64,000 bases of DNA from Stakelama flava (GCF_019351405.1 NZ_JAHWZX010000002.1:62001-126000); one strand, 5' to 3'; numbered from the stretch's first letter, positions 18,068 to 27,652 are shown. Program-made: numbers and translations. The notes: generated by a model from the sequence alone, not told the origin.

Positions 18068-20425
18068 GTGAGTAAACAAGAAACATCCCAGTTCGCCGAT
18101 GCCAGGATCGACGCGCGGGCGTTGCTTGGCCTGTACGACCCCGCCGATTCGGCCGATTGGGGACAGATACGCGCCGCCCAGTTGAACGCCGCGAGCCATC
18201 TTGCGCTGTTTTCGCTCGCCACCAATCTGGTCGGCGCAGCGATATTGACATTGATCTTCGCGCCGCTGCTGCCGCTATGGGAGCGTGCTGCGTGGGCCGT
18301 GCTGGTGGTGCTGGTTTCGACCACGGTGACCATCCGGCGATTGTCGGTGCGTCAGCACACGTCGTTCACCGCCACGCTGCGCAAGGTTCGCGACACGGTG
18401 ATCGACGGGATGGCGCTCGCCGCGATCTGGTCGATACCGCCGCTGGTTTTCGCGCCGCATGCCGATGAAGGCGCGGCGCTGGGGCTGTGGCTGATCCTTT
18501 CGCTGCTGATGGCGGCGTCCGCCTTCGCCATGGCGGCGCTCCCGCTGGCCACGATCCTTTTCCTGACCATTATCGGCGTGGCGATGGCGATCGCGCTGTT
18601 CACCATGACCTCAGCCGTACTTTCCGCCATCGCGCTGGTCTTCACCGTCGTGCTGGTCGTTTCATGTTTCGAACGCGGCAAGGCGCTGGTGGTGATGCGC
18701 GCGAACGAGATCGCGCTGAGCGAACGCGACGAAACGGTCAGCCTTTTGCTGTGCGAGTTCGAAGAGGCGCAGTCCGACTGGCTGTGGGAAATCGATACGC
18801 AGCGCCGCGTCGTTCGCGCCAGTCCGCGCTTCGCGACGTCGCTGGGCCTCGATCCCGTGACGATCAACGGCCGGCCGTTGCTGGAGGTGCTGGCCGGTCC
18901 AACATGGGAAGCGGGCAATTTCTCCGCCGGGCTGCGGCAACTGGCCGAAAAGCTGAAACGACGTGAGAGTTTCCGCGAATTGCTGCTACCGGTTCATGTT
19001 GAGGGCGAAGAGCGCTGGTGGGAAATCACCGCCAGTCCGCGCCAGGACGAAGCGGGGCATTTTCTGGGCTTTCGCGGGGTAGCCTCCGACGTGACCGAAC
19101 GCCGCCGTTCGGCCGACAAGATCAACCGCATGGCCCGCTATGACACGCTGACCGGGCTTCCCAACCGCCTGTTGATCAACGAAACGCTGGCCAAGGCGAT
19201 GGCGGAAGCGGCCAAGTGGAACAGCCGCTGCGCCTTCATGATGATCGATCTCGACCGGTTCAAGGCCGTGAACGACACGCTTGGCCATCCGGTCGGCGAC
19301 CGGTTGCTGAGCCGCGTGTCCGAGCGACTGAGCCAGTTGATGAGCGATAATGAGATGATCGGCCGGCTGGGCGGTGACGAATTCGCCGTGGTCGTGCGCG
19401 ACGCCACCGATTCGGTGCGCGTCGAAGCGCTTGCGCTGGCGATCATCGAAACATTGTCGCGGCCATATGAAGTCGATCAGCACACGCTGTATATCGGCGC
19501 CAGCGTCGGCGTGGCGATCGGCCCGCGCGACGGCCGCACCGCCGAAATGCTGATCCGGTCGGCCGATCTCGCGCTGTACCGGTCAAAGGACGATGGCGGG
19601 GGCGCCGCGCATTCCTATGACCCACAGCTTCATGTGCAGGCGGAGGAGCGCCGCGTGCTGGAGATCGCGCTGCGCAGCGCGCTGGAAAACAACCAGTTGC
19701 ACCTCAACTATCAGCCGGTGGTAAGCGCACAGAATGGCGGACTTGCGGGGTTCGAGGCGCTGTTGCGCTGGAACCATCCCGAATTCGGCAATATCTCTCC
19801 GGCGAAGTTCATTCCGCTGGCGGAGGATGCTCGGCTGATCGCCCCGATCGGCGAATGGGTGCTGCGCACCGCCTGTCACGAAGCCGCGAAATGGGACAGT
19901 GGCGCACGGGTCGCCGTCAATGTGTCGACCGAACAGCTTCACAGCCCCAATTTCGTCGAACTGGTCACGCAAACGCTTGCGCAGAGCGGCTTGCCCGCTG
20001 AGCGACTGGAACTGGAAGTTACTGAGAGCGTGTTTCTGCGCGAAGGAACCGGCGCGGTGAAGATGCTCGAAAGACTGCTTGCGCTGGGCATCAAACTGAG
20101 CCTGGACGATTTCGGCACCGGCTATTCGTCGCTCGGCTATCTTTCGCGCACCCGCTTTTCGACGATCAAGATCGATCGCAGCTTCGTTCAGGGCGCGTCG
20201 CAGGGCAAGCGGGAGGCAGTGGCGATCATTCGCGCCGTGGTCGCGCTGGCCGACAGCCTGGGCATGTCGACCACCGCCGAAGGCGTGGAGACCGAGGAAG
20301 AATATCACATGGTCTATCGCCTCGGCTGCACCAAGGTTCAGGGCTATTATTTCGGTCGCCCGCTGCCAGTCGAGGAAACCCGCGAGCTCGTCGCAAGGGC
20401 AAGCGCGGCAAGCGCAGCCGCCTGA
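18068..20425 (+). CDS. Membrane GGDEF-EAL (c-di-GMP) protein
   Basis: A 785-residue protein with an N-terminal block of about five or six hydrophobic segments (roughly residues 45-215), a PAS-like domain (about 235-355, ending FRGVASDVTERR), a GGDEF domain with intact RLGGDEFAVV, and an EAL domain with GFEALLRW, DDFGTGYSSLGYL, KIDRSFV and AEGVET. Both catalytic signatures are intact, so it could make and break c-di-GMP. No RxxD inhibitory site precedes the GGDEF motif. The start is GTG 18068. It is monocistronic and followed by tRNA-Trp. Confidence 0.92.
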   Translation: MSKQETSQFADARIDARALLGLYDPADSADWGQIRAAQLNAASHLALFSLATNLVGAAILTLIFAPLLPLWERAAWAVLVVLVSTTVTIRRLSVRQHTSFTATLRKVRDTVIDGMALAAIWSIPPLVFAPHADEGAALGLWLILSLLMAASAFAMAALPLATILFLTIIGVAMAIALFTMTSAVLSAIALVFTVVLVVSCFERGKALVVMRANEIALSERDETVSLLLCEFEEAQSDWLWEIDTQRRVVRASPRFATSLGLDPVTINGRPLLEVLAGPTWEAGNFSAGLRQLAEKLKRRESFRELLLPVHVEGEERWWEITASPRQDEAGHFLGFRGVASDVTERRRSADKINRMARYDTLTGLPNRLLINETLAKAMAEAAKWNSRCAFMMIDLDRFKAVNDTLGHPVGDRLLSRVSERLSQLMSDNEMIGRLGGDEFAVVVRDATDSVRVEALALAIIETLSRPYEVDQHTLYIGASVGVAIGPRDGRTAEMLIRSADLALYRSKDDGGGAAHSYDPQLHVQAEERRVLEIALRSALENNQLHLNYQPVVSAQNGGLAGFEALLRWNHPEFGNISPAKFIPLAEDARLIAPIGEWVLRTACHEAAKWDSGARVAVNVSTEQLHSPNFVELVTQTLAQSGLPAERLELEVTESVFLREGTGAVKMLERLLALGIKLSLDDFGTGYSSLGYLSRTRFSTIKIDRSFVQGASQGKREAVAIIRAVVALADSLGMSTTAEGVETEEEYHMVYRLGCTKVQGYYFGRPLPVEETRELVARASAASAAA

Positions 20426-20435
20426 CATGTCGCCT

Positions 20436-20475
20436 GCCCCCTTGCGGGGGGCGCTGCTTGCGGCTACAGGCCGCA
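20436..20475 (+). other. Two GC hairpins between the GGDEF-EAL gene and tRNA-Trp
   Basis: A GCCCCC / GGGGGC hairpin (20436-20452) is followed at once by a second stem, TGCGGC / GCCGCA, at about 20458-20475. No T-run follows either stem. They may form a factor-assisted transcript end for the upstream gene or simply be GC-rich spacer. Confidence 0.35.
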
Positions 20476-20482
20476 GCCGCAC

Positions 20483-20558
20483 AGGAGTGTAGCTCAGTTG
20501 GTAGAGCATCGGTCTCCAAAACCGAGGGCCGGGGGTTCGAGTCCCTCCACTCCTGCCA
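20483..20558 (+). tRNA. tRNA-Trp (CCA anticodon)
   Basis: A 76-base cloverleaf with acceptor arms AGGAGTG and CACTCCT, the D-arm TAGCTCAGTTGGTAGAGCA, anticodon loop CTCCAAA giving anticodon CCA, a T-arm with GGTTCGAGTCC, and an encoded 3' CCA. It lies just before secE-nusG, a common bacterial arrangement. Confidence 0.97.
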
Positions 20559-20831
20559 GCATCGCCGATCGACAGCGTATGGCGACGCTTTTCCCAAAAA
20601 ACACATCAGCGCGCTTTTTTAGGCCGGATCGACGGCCGTTTCGCGCCATGACCGTCGCTGATAGTCGCCCTTCCCCGGTCCCCCTTGCCCTTGCCCCGCC
20701 GACTCGCTAGATGCCGGGACCAATCCGACAGCGTGGATGCCCCCGCACCGGTCTCTTTTGAAAAGAGCCGGGCGGCGGACCTGTGTCCCGCGGCGCGGAT
20801 TGATGGTTGAACAGTCAGCGAGTGAAGCGAA

Positions 20832-21032
20832 GTGGCGAAGACGTCCCCGGTCGAATTCATGCGGCAGGTTCGCGCGGAAACCGCGAAAGTGGTCTGGCCG
20901 ACGCGGCGCGAAACGATCATGACCGCCGTGATGGTGGTTATCATGACCACGCTGCTCGGCCTTTTTTTCCTGGGCGTCGATTCGGTCTTCGACCAGATCG
21001 TTTCCCTCCTCCTCTCCCTGGCACAGAAGTAA
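20832..21032 (+). CDS. secE: Preprotein translocase subunit SecE
   Basis: A 66-residue SecE with a cytoplasmic amphipathic part (SPVEFMRQVRAETAKVVWPTRRE) and one membrane helix (MTAVMVVIMTTLLGLFFLGV). SecE clamps SecY in the translocon. The VWPTRRET motif is the family hallmark. The start is GTG 20832. It is followed by nusG after 7 bases and preceded by tRNA-Trp, which supports the call. The 273 bases between the tRNA and secE hold no gene that I recognise. Confidence 0.95.
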   Translation: MAKTSPVEFMRQVRAETAKVVWPTRRETIMTAVMVVIMTTLLGLFFLGVDSVFDQIVSLLLSLAQK

Positions 21033-21039
21033 GAGACAC

Positions 21040-21576
21040 ATGGCGCGCTGGTACATCATTCACGCCTATTCGGGTTTTGAGAACAAGGTCCGCGAGGCGA
21101 TCATGGCGGAAGCCGAGCGACTGGGTCTTGAGGCCGGTGTCGAACAGGTCGAGGTGCCGACCGAAACGGTGACCGAGGTTCGTCGCGGCAAGAAGGTGCA
21201 GTCGGAGCGGAAATTCTTCCCCGGCTATGTCCTCGCCAAGCTGAACATGAACGACGATGTCTATCACCTGGTGAAGAACACGCCGAAGGTGACCGGATTT
21301 CTGGGTTCGAGCGGCAAGCCCCAGCCGATCACAGAAGCGGAGGCTGCCCGCATCCTCAACACCAAGGAGGAAGCGGCGAGCGCGCCCAAGCAGCAGGTCA
21401 AGGTCGATTACGAAATCGGCGACAGCGTCAAGGTGCTGGAAGGACCATTTGCCAGCTTCAACGGTGTTGTCGAGGAACTCGATTTCGACAAAGCGAAGGT
21501 CAAGGTGTCGGTTTCGATCTTCGGCCGCGCCACGCCGGTCGAACTCGATTTCGAACAGGTCGAACGCAGCAAGTAA
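21040..21576 (+). CDS. nusG: Transcription antitermination protein NusG
   Basis: A 178-residue NusG that couples RNA polymerase with Rho or ribosomes. The NGN domain has RWYIIHAYSGFENKV, KKVQSERKFFPGYVL and VKNTPKVTGFLG, and the C-terminal KOW domain has GDSVKVLEGPFASFNGVVEEL. The ATG lies 7 bases after the secE stop. In many bacteria rplK follows directly; here a leftward five-kilobase block separates them. Confidence 0.97.
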   Translation: MARWYIIHAYSGFENKVREAIMAEAERLGLEAGVEQVEVPTETVTEVRRGKKVQSERKFFPGYVLAKLNMNDDVYHLVKNTPKVTGFLGSSGKPQPITEAEAARILNTKEEAASAPKQQVKVDYEIGDSVKVLEGPFASFNGVVEELDFDKAKVKVSVSIFGRATPVELDFEQVERSK

Positions 21577-21724
21577 TCGGGTGGCGGGCCGCCGGTCCGC
21601 TCCCCTCCTCTCCCCTTTCCCGACGCATATCCGTATCGGGCGCTTGCGCACGGTGATGGAATAGTGCGTCGTCGATTCATGATAGGTACGCGGACTGATC
21701 ACTAAGGCCGCACCCACCGGGCAC

Positions 21725-21761
21725 AAAAAATGCCCGGTGAGGCGGGGGGAACCTCACCAGG
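21725..21761 (-). terminator. Intrinsic terminator of the SulP operon
   Basis: Read leftward, a 10-bp stem (one G.U pair) with a 9-base loop is followed within a few bases by a run of six T. It lies 64 bases downstream of the SulP stop. On the plus strand a second stem, ACCGGGCA / TGCCCGGT (21716-21738), shares bases with this one, so the two cannot form together. Confidence 0.75.
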
Positions 21762-21824
21762 CAGGAGCGAACCGGGTGCAGACGGGAAGCATGTGCTTTC
21801 CGCCCGCCCGCGATCCGCAGGGAC

Positions 21825-23354
21825 CTATGTCATCGCGGAAGCCAGCCTGCGGTGATGCGGCGTGTCATCATGCTCAACCTCCACATCGACACCGCGATCG
21901 CGACGGCGCTTGACGGCATCCGCCATCAATTCGCTGACCGTGTGATCGGCGAAGCGCAGCCGGGTGAAATCCAGCCGCAAACGACCGTGATTGGGCAGGC
22001 GATCGATCAGCGCGGCAACCTTGCGGATAGCGACCGCGGTCGCCTTCCCTTCGAGCACCACTTCATGATCGTCTTCGCCATACCGCTGCTCCTCGACCGA
22101 GAGGCGCATGCCGCGCACCTGCGGCAGCAATTCAAGCGCGGTCAGCGCCAGACCGACGACCACGCCGGTCAACAGGTCGGTGGTCACCACCAGCACGAAG
22201 GTCACGGCCCAGATCAGCGCGGGGAACGGGCCATAGCGCGCGAACAGGCCCTGCACGTCCTTCACCTTGATCAGCTTCGCGCCGACCACCACCAGCACGC
22301 CCGCCAGCGATGCGGTGGGCACCAGCGACAGGACGAAGGGCAGCAGCGATACGAAGCCCAGGATCCAGAAACCGTGCATGATCGTGGAGGCGCGGGTCAT
22401 TGCTCCTGCCTGCACATTGGCCGAACTGCGTACGATAACCCCCGTCATCGGCAACGCGCCGACCAGCCCGCAAAGGAAGTTGCCGACACCTTGCGCACTC
22501 AGTTCCTTGTCGAATTTCGACTGGACGCGATCCTGCATCTTGTCGACCGCCGCCGCCGACAGCAGTGTTTCGGCACTGGCAATGAAGGCAAAGGCGAGCG
22601 CAAGCCCGATCATCGCCGGGTCAGCGAGCAGCGACAGGCTCTGCGCCGTGGGGAACGAAATTTCGGCAGCCAGGTTGGAAGGCAGCGAAATCCGCTGGAT
22701 CGACAGGCTCCCCGCCACCGCCACCAGCGTTCCCGCGACCACGCCGATCAGCGCGCCGGGCAACAGGCGAAGCGACCCCGGCTTGAACCGGTCCCAGGCC
22801 AGCGTCGCAGCGATGGTGACCAGCCCGACGATCAGCGCCTGAAGGCCGCTTCCGCCGAGATCGAGAAAGGCATCGGGGATAGCGACCAGATTGGCGATGC
22901 CGTCGCTGCGCGGCCTGTCGTCGACCAGCACGTGGATTTGCTGCAACAGGATCACCGCGCCGATACCGGCCAGCATGCCGTGCACCACCGCGGGCGAGAC
23001 CCCACGGAAATAACGACCCAGCTTCAAAAGCCCGCCCGCGAACTGGATAATGCCGGCAAGCAGCACCACCGGTCCCAGCGCGGCAAGGCCGTGCCGCTGC
23101 ACCAGATCGAACACCAGCACGGCAAGCCCGGCCGCCGGACCACTGACCTGTAGCGGTGCACCGGCAAAACTGCCCACGACGATACCGCCGATGATGCCGG
23201 TTACCAGACCCAGCGCGGGCGGCACGCCCGAAGCGATGGCGATGCCCAGGCACAGCGGCATCGCGACAAGGAAAACGACGAACGAAGCGGCGAAATCGCG
23301 CCCGAACGTGCCGGACAGGAAGCCGCCGCCGGCGGTTTTGGTGAAACCGGCCAT
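21825..23354 (-). CDS. SulP family anion transporter (likely bicarbonate)
   Basis: A 509-residue inner-membrane SLC26/SulP transporter with about 11-14 hydrophobic segments, including the conserved FGRDFAASFVVFLVAMPLCLGIAIASG start, APLQVSGPAAGLAVLVF and LPMTGVIVRSSANVQAGA. The C-terminal region is a STAS-like domain. The carbonic anhydrase gene ends two bases before its start codon, which strongly suggests that the pair moves bicarbonate or couples CO2 and bicarbonate. Sulfate cannot be excluded. Confidence 0.88.
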   Translation of the reverse strand: MAGFTKTAGGGFLSGTFGRDFAASFVVFLVAMPLCLGIAIASGVPPALGLVTGIIGGIVVGSFAGAPLQVSGPAAGLAVLVFDLVQRHGLAALGPVVLLAGIIQFAGGLLKLGRYFRGVSPAVVHGMLAGIGAVILLQQIHVLVDDRPRSDGIANLVAIPDAFLDLGGSGLQALIVGLVTIAATLAWDRFKPGSLRLLPGALIGVVAGTLVAVAGSLSIQRISLPSNLAAEISFPTAQSLSLLADPAMIGLALAFAFIASAETLLSAAAVDKMQDRVQSKFDKELSAQGVGNFLCGLVGALPMTGVIVRSSANVQAGAMTRASTIMHGFWILGFVSLLPFVLSLVPTASLAGVLVVVGAKLIKVKDVQGLFARYGPFPALIWAVTFVLVVTTDLLTGVVVGLALTALELLPQVRGMRLSVEEQRYGEDDHEVVLEGKATAVAIRKVAALIDRLPNHGRLRLDFTRLRFADHTVSELMADAVKRRRDRGVDVEVEHDDTPHHRRLASAMT

Positions 23355-23356
23355 GA

Positions 23357-24034
23357 TCAGGCAGCCTCCGCCGAGCGCATAATGCGACGCGATGCAGGCA
23401 CCGCGACCGGAAGCGGCCTGTCGCCCGAAACGGCGTGGAACACGCCGTCGGGACCGACCGCGCGCACTTCGCCCGATTCGATATCGAAGAACCAGCCATG
23501 CAGGCTCAGCTTGCCCTGCGCCATTCGCGCGGCGACCGAGGGATGGTTCTGAAGGTGCAGCAACTGGATCGAAACATTTTCGAGCACCAGCGCCTCAACC
23601 TGTTGGTCCTGCGGCAAATGACCGCAACAACTCTTCACCACTTCGAATGCGGGTTCGGAATGGGCGAGCCAGCTTTTGACGTTGGGCATGGTCTCCAGCG
23701 CTTCGGGCGCGAAGAAAGCCTTCATCGCGCCGCAATCCGAATGGCCGCACACCACGATGTCGCTGACTGCCAGCGCGACGACGGCATATTCGACCGCCGA
23801 AGATACGCCTCCATTCTTCATGGCGAAGGGCGGAACGATATTTCCCGCATTGCGGCAAACGAACAGTTCGCCGGGCGCCGACTGGGTGATGAGTTCGGGC
23901 ACCACGCGCGAATCGGCGCAGCTGATCATCAACGTTCTGGGACGCTGCCCGTCCTGCGCCAATTTGCGGAAAAGCTCCTTTTGATCAGGAAAAACATTGC
24001 TTTGAAAGCGGGAGACGCCGCCGATGATATCCAT
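23357..24034 (-). CDS. Beta-class carbonic anhydrase
   Basis: A 225-residue enzyme that interconverts CO2 and bicarbonate. The zinc ligands are C39 and D41 in MISCADSRV, and H98 and C101 in VCGHSDCGA. Together with the Arg next to D41 these form a complete beta-CA site. There is no signal peptide, so it is cytoplasmic. The ATG at 24034 is used because it begins the conserved MDIIGGVSRFQ segment; a longer frame runs upstream to 24106 without family sequence. It is coupled to the SulP gene. Confidence 0.93.
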   Translation of the reverse strand: MDIIGGVSRFQSNVFPDQKELFRKLAQDGQRPRTLMISCADSRVVPELITQSAPGELFVCRNAGNIVPPFAMKNGGVSSAVEYAVVALAVSDIVVCGHSDCGAMKAFFAPEALETMPNVKSWLAHSEPAFEVVKSCCGHLPQDQQVEALVLENVSIQLLHLQNHPSVAARMAQGKLSLHGWFFDIESGEVRAVGPDGVFHAVSGDRPLPVAVPASRRIMRSAEAA

Positions 24035-24110
24035 AAGGTTGCTCCGTCGCTGTTTCCCCCTTGCCGGGGTGGCGGTGAAGCAAATGACGGCGGCGCATTG
24101 CCGCAATGCA

Positions 24111-25487
24111 TCAAAAACGTATCAAAATATTTCCGGATTCTTTTTCGCAGCGTTGATCGGGACCGGCGATCGGCAGGTGCAGCACAACCAGCAGGCCGGG
24201 TTCCGCGTCTTCCAGACTCAGCGCACCATCATGGACGGTTGCCGCGCGCTGCGCGACGGCAAGCCCAAGCCCGAAACCGCGCGTGTTGCGCGCCCGCGCC
24301 TCATCGACACGATAAAATGGGCGCACCACCTTTTCCCGCAACCCGGTGGGGATACCGGGGCCGTGGTCGCGCACCATGATGTGCACCATCGCATCGTCGG
24401 CGGTCAGCCGGACCTCGGCATCGCCGCCATATTTCAACGCATTGTCGATCAGGTTCATTACCGCACGGCGAAGCAGCACCGGCCGCACTATGGCTTCCAG
24501 CGCATCGGGCGCATCGATCGCGATCGGCGCATCAGCGCGGCGCATACTGGTAACGAGCGAACGCAGCAGCGCGGCGATGTCGGTGGGTTGGGCCGGATCG
24601 GGCTCGCTGCCGTCACCGCCCGCCAGATAATCGAGCAGGGTATCGAGCATCGCCCCCATCTCCGCGACATCGTCCGCCATTGCTTCCCGGTCGCCGGGAT
24701 GTTCGCGCCCGCCCAGCCGAAGCCGCATGCGCGCCAGCGGGGTGCGCAGATCATGGCTGACCGCAAGCAGCGAACGCGTCCGGCTTTCGACCAGTTCGGC
24801 GATGCGGTCCTGCATTTCGTTGAACGCCCGCGCCAGACGGCGAAGCTCCTGCGGTCCATGGGTTTCTACGGTCACACGGCGGTGCGAATGGCCGATGCGA
24901 TCCGCCGCCTCGCTTAACGCGCGCAGCGGAGCAGCGAGCGTGCGAACGACATAGGTGGCGACAATCAGCACCGCGCCGACCAGGAACAGCAGCGAAAACA
25001 GCCAGTCCCATGATGGCGTCCACCCGGTCACCGCCTCACGCGAGCGGAACTGGATCCAGCGCCCGCTTTGCGTGCGCAGCGCGCCGACCAGCCGTTTCGG
25101 CTGCGCAGAACCGGGACCGGAAACCGCGATACGCAGGTCGCGGCCGCGAAGCGACGGTTCCCATTCGGTAACCGCATCGGCAGCGGCCCGGCTCAGCGCC
25201 CCGGCCCCGCGCACCGGTGGCGGCGCATCGGCGATGGCGAACGAAACATGGCGGGTCGACAGGCTGGGCGCGACTTCCCACCAGTGCGCCTGCGGGGTGC
25301 GCGACAGGACCCGCTCGGCCACCACCAACTGCTCCGCGACGCGATGCGCTTCGCTGGAACGCAGCAACACGCGTTCGGCCTGACTCACCAGAATGAAGGT
25401 GCCGAGCAGTTCGACCACGATCGCGCCAAGCAGTACCAGCGTGACCCGGCCGATCAGTCCGCGCGGCCACAGACCCAACCCGCTCAC
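24111..25487 (-). CDS. Sensor histidine kinase
   Basis: A 458-residue EnvZ-like kinase. It has two membrane helices (about 14-35 and 163-185) around a periplasmic sensor of roughly 120 residues, a HAMP segment, the phospho-acceptor motif AVSHDLRTPLARM (His near 245), and an ATPase domain with NLIDNALKYG, DHGPGIP and GFGLGLAV. It is translationally coupled (GTGA) to the response regulator upstream. The stimulus is unknown. The adjacent transporter and carbonic anhydrase make a CO2/pH-linked signal a guess only. Confidence 0.92.
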   Translation of the reverse strand: MSGLGLWPRGLIGRVTLVLLGAIVVELLGTFILVSQAERVLLRSSEAHRVAEQLVVAERVLSRTPQAHWWEVAPSLSTRHVSFAIADAPPPVRGAGALSRAAADAVTEWEPSLRGRDLRIAVSGPGSAQPKRLVGALRTQSGRWIQFRSREAVTGWTPSWDWLFSLLFLVGAVLIVATYVVRTLAAPLRALSEAADRIGHSHRRVTVETHGPQELRRLARAFNEMQDRIAELVESRTRSLLAVSHDLRTPLARMRLRLGGREHPGDREAMADDVAEMGAMLDTLLDYLAGGDGSEPDPAQPTDIAALLRSLVTSMRRADAPIAIDAPDALEAIVRPVLLRRAVMNLIDNALKYGGDAEVRLTADDAMVHIMVRDHGPGIPTGLREKVVRPFYRVDEARARNTRGFGLGLAVAQRAATVHDGALSLEDAEPGLLVVLHLPIAGPDQRCEKESGNILIRF

Positions 25488-26185
25488 CGCCGCTCGACCG
25501 CCGGTACGAACATATACCCCGCGCCGCGGACCGTGCGGATCAGTTCCTCGCCCGCCCCGTGCGCGCCCAGCTTCGAGCGCAACCGGCTGACCAACACGTC
25601 GACGCTGCGGTCCGACGAGCCGGAAAACCGCTCGCGCGACTGTTCCAGCAGGAAGTCCCGGCTGACCACCCGCTGGGCCGTATTGGTCAGCGTCAGCAAC
25701 AGATCATATTCGGCGCCCGAAAGCGGCACCATCGCGCCGTCGGCGGCGAACACCTCCCGCCGGTCAAGATCGATCCGCCAGTCGGCGAAATGCAACGAAC
25801 GCGCGGGTTGCGCCGGCATCATCTGGTTATTCGCCCGGCGAAGCACGGCGCGCACCCGCGCCACCAACTCGTCCGGGCCAAAGGGTTTCGACAGATAATC
25901 GTCAGCGCCCAGTTCCAGCCCGACAATGCGATCGGTTTCCTGTCCGCGCGCGCTGACGATGATGATCGGCACGCTGCTTCGCGCACGAAGCCAGCGGCAG
26001 ATGTCGAGGCCATTGGTGCCGGGCAACATGATATCGAGCACCACCAGCTGGAACGCGCCTTCTTCGTACAGCGCCTGCATTTCGGCCGCGGTGCCCACCC
26101 CGACCGCTTCGAACCCGTGGTCGCGCAATGTGCGGGCGATCAGCAGGCGGAGCGGAGAATCGTCTTCGACGATGAGAATCTTCAT
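25484..26185 (-). CDS. OmpR-family response regulator
   Basis: A 233-residue two-domain regulator. The receiver has an acidic pocket EDD, phospho-acceptor D51 in VVLDIMLPG, and Lys in LSKPFGPDEL. The C-terminal winged helix has LSGAEYDLLLTL, SDRSVDVLVSRLRSKL and IRTVRGAGYMF. It is the first gene of the leftward kinase pair, and its ATG is 282 bases from rplK on the other strand. It may control the SulP/carbonic anhydrase genes downstream, but this is inferred from position. Confidence 0.93.
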   Translation of the reverse strand: MKILIVEDDSPLRLLIARTLRDHGFEAVGVGTAAEMQALYEEGAFQLVVLDIMLPGTNGLDICRWLRARSSVPIIIVSARGQETDRIVGLELGADDYLSKPFGPDELVARVRAVLRRANNQMMPAQPARSLHFADWRIDLDRREVFAADGAMVPLSGAEYDLLLTLTNTAQRVVSRDFLLEQSRERFSGSSDRSVDVLVSRLRSKLGAHGAGEELIRTVRGAGYMFVPAVERR

Positions 26186-26467
26186 GCTGTCAGCGTGTTA
26201 CCGGATATGAAGGAAGGGCGGATCGTCATTTGTGTTCTCGCGCCGCCACATGCAACGCCGGGGAAACAATTTGCAACATTGCACCGCCGCAGGGCGCGCC
26301 TGCCACATTGCCTTTCGTTGCCCGCTGCGCTATGGGCACGCGCTTTCCGACGAACATCGCCTGGAAAAACCATGCGGGAGGCCCCTTGCGGGCCGCACGT
26401 ACCGCTAAACTTGAACCGGACGTACCGGCCGCATGGCCGGGTGCGTTCAGCAACAGAGTGAGGACAT
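26186..26467. promoter_or_regulatory. Divergent promoter region and rplK leader
   Basis: These 282 bases separate the leftward response regulator from rplK. They hold two GC hairpins close to rplK, GGCCC/GGGCC near 26380 and CCGGCC/GGCCGG near 26428, as expected of a structured ribosomal-protein leader. I cannot assign an L1-binding site or a promoter with confidence. GTGAGGA just before 26468 is the ribosome-binding site. Confidence 0.4.
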
Positions 26468-26899
26468 ATGGCCAAGAAAATTACCGGCTATATCAAGCTG
26501 CAGGTGCCCGCCGGCGCCGCCAACCCGTCGCCCCCGATCGGCCCTGCACTGGGTCAGCGCGGCGTGAACATCATGGAATTCTGCAAGGCTTTCAATGCCG
26601 CCACCGGCGACATGGAAAAGAACATGCCGATTCCCACCATCATTACCGTCTATGCGGATCGCAGCTTCACTTTCGTGACGAAGACGCCGCCGGCGACCTT
26701 CCTCATCAAGAAGGCGGCGAATATCAAGTCGGGTTCCAAGGAACCGGGCAAGAGCACGATCGGCAAGATCCAGCGTTCGAAGCTGGCCGAGATCGCCGAG
26801 ACGAAGATGAAGGATCTGAACGCCAACGATATCGAAGCGGCGACGAAGATCATCGAAGGCTCCGCCCGCGCGATGGGCCTCGAAGTGGTGGAGGGCTGA
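26468..26899 (+). CDS. rplK: 50S ribosomal protein L11
   Basis: A 143-residue L11, part of the GTPase-associated centre of the 50S subunit. It has the conserved [33 protein letters not shown] and the C-terminal rRNA-binding [13 protein letters not shown]. It is coupled to rplA, which starts 4 bases after its stop. Its normal upstream neighbour nusG is about 4.9 kb away. Confidence 0.98.
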   Translation: MAKKITGYIKLQVPAGAANPSPPIGPALGQRGVNIMEFCKAFNAATGDMEKNMPIPTIITVYADRSFTFVTKTPPATFLIKKAANIKSGSKEPGKSTIGKIQRSKLAEIAETKMKDLNANDIEAATKIIEGSARAMGLEVVEG

Positions 26900-26903
26900 A
26901 CCC

Positions 26904-27602
26904 ATGGCGAAGCTGACCAAGAAGCAGAAAGCGCTTGCCGACGCCGTCGACGCGAACAAGCTGTACGACGTTGCCGAAGCGATCGACCTGATCAAGAAGA
27001 ACGCCAATGCGAAGTTCGACGAGACGATCGAAGTCGCGATGAACCTGGGCGTCGATCCGCGTCACGCCGACCAGATGGTCCGCGGCGTGGTGAGCCTGCC
27101 CAAGGGCACCGGCAAGACCGTTCGCGTCGGCGTGTTCGCCAAGGGCGCGAAGGCGGATGAGGCAAGGGAAGCAGGCGCGGACGTCGTCGGCGCCGAAGAC
27201 CTGATGGAACAGATTCAGGGCGGCACGATCGATTTCGACCGCTGCATCGCGACCCCGGACATGATGGGCGTTGTCGGCCGTCTGGGTAAGGTTCTGGGTC
27301 CCAAGGGCCTGATGCCGAACCCGAAGCTGGGCACCGTCACCATGGACGTGAAGAAGGCGGTAGAGGACGCCAAGGGCGGCCAGATCGAATATCGCGTCGA
27401 AAAGGCGGGCATCATTCATTCGGGCATCGGCAAGGCGAGCTTCCCGGCCGAAGACCTGCGCGCGAATTTCGATGCGCTGGTCGACGCCATCGTGAAGGCG
27501 AAGCCGTCGGGCGCGAAGGGCAAATATGTCCGCAAGATCGCGCTTTCCAGCTCGATGGGTCCGGGCGTGAAGGTCGACACCGCCGACGTCGCCGGCGCCT
27601 GA
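26904..27602 (+). CDS. rplA: 50S ribosomal protein L1
   Basis: A 232-residue L1 that forms the L1 stalk and in many bacteria represses its own operon. Family segments are [52 protein letters not shown] and the C-terminal [19 protein letters not shown]. The gene ends at a strong terminator, so here the rplK-rplA unit is closed and rplJ-rplL is a separate unit 4.4 kb downstream. Confidence 0.98.
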   Translation: MAKLTKKQKALADAVDANKLYDVAEAIDLIKKNANAKFDETIEVAMNLGVDPRHADQMVRGVVSLPKGTGKTVRVGVFAKGAKADEAREAGADVVGAEDLMEQIQGGTIDFDRCIATPDMMGVVGRLGKVLGPKGLMPNPKLGTVTMDVKKAVEDAKGGQIEYRVEKAGIIHSGIGKASFPAEDLRANFDALVDAIVKAKPSGAKGKYVRKIALSSSMGPGVKVDTADVAGA

Positions 27603-27620
27603 TCCTGCACCCCTGAATGT

Positions 27621-27652
27621 AAAAAGGGCCGGGAGCGATTCCGGCCCTTTTT
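27621..27652 (+). terminator. Intrinsic terminator after rplA
   Basis: A 12-bp stem (AAAAAGGGCCGG with its complement) surrounds an 8-base loop and ends in five T. The matching A-run means it can also act on the leftward Hpt gene, whose stop lies 19 bases away. Confidence 0.9.

Noticed and set aside
21852..23153. Plus-strand open frame of about 430 codons over the SulP gene
   Set aside because: It is composed mainly of His, Arg, Gln and Asp, typical of an antisense frame to a membrane protein.
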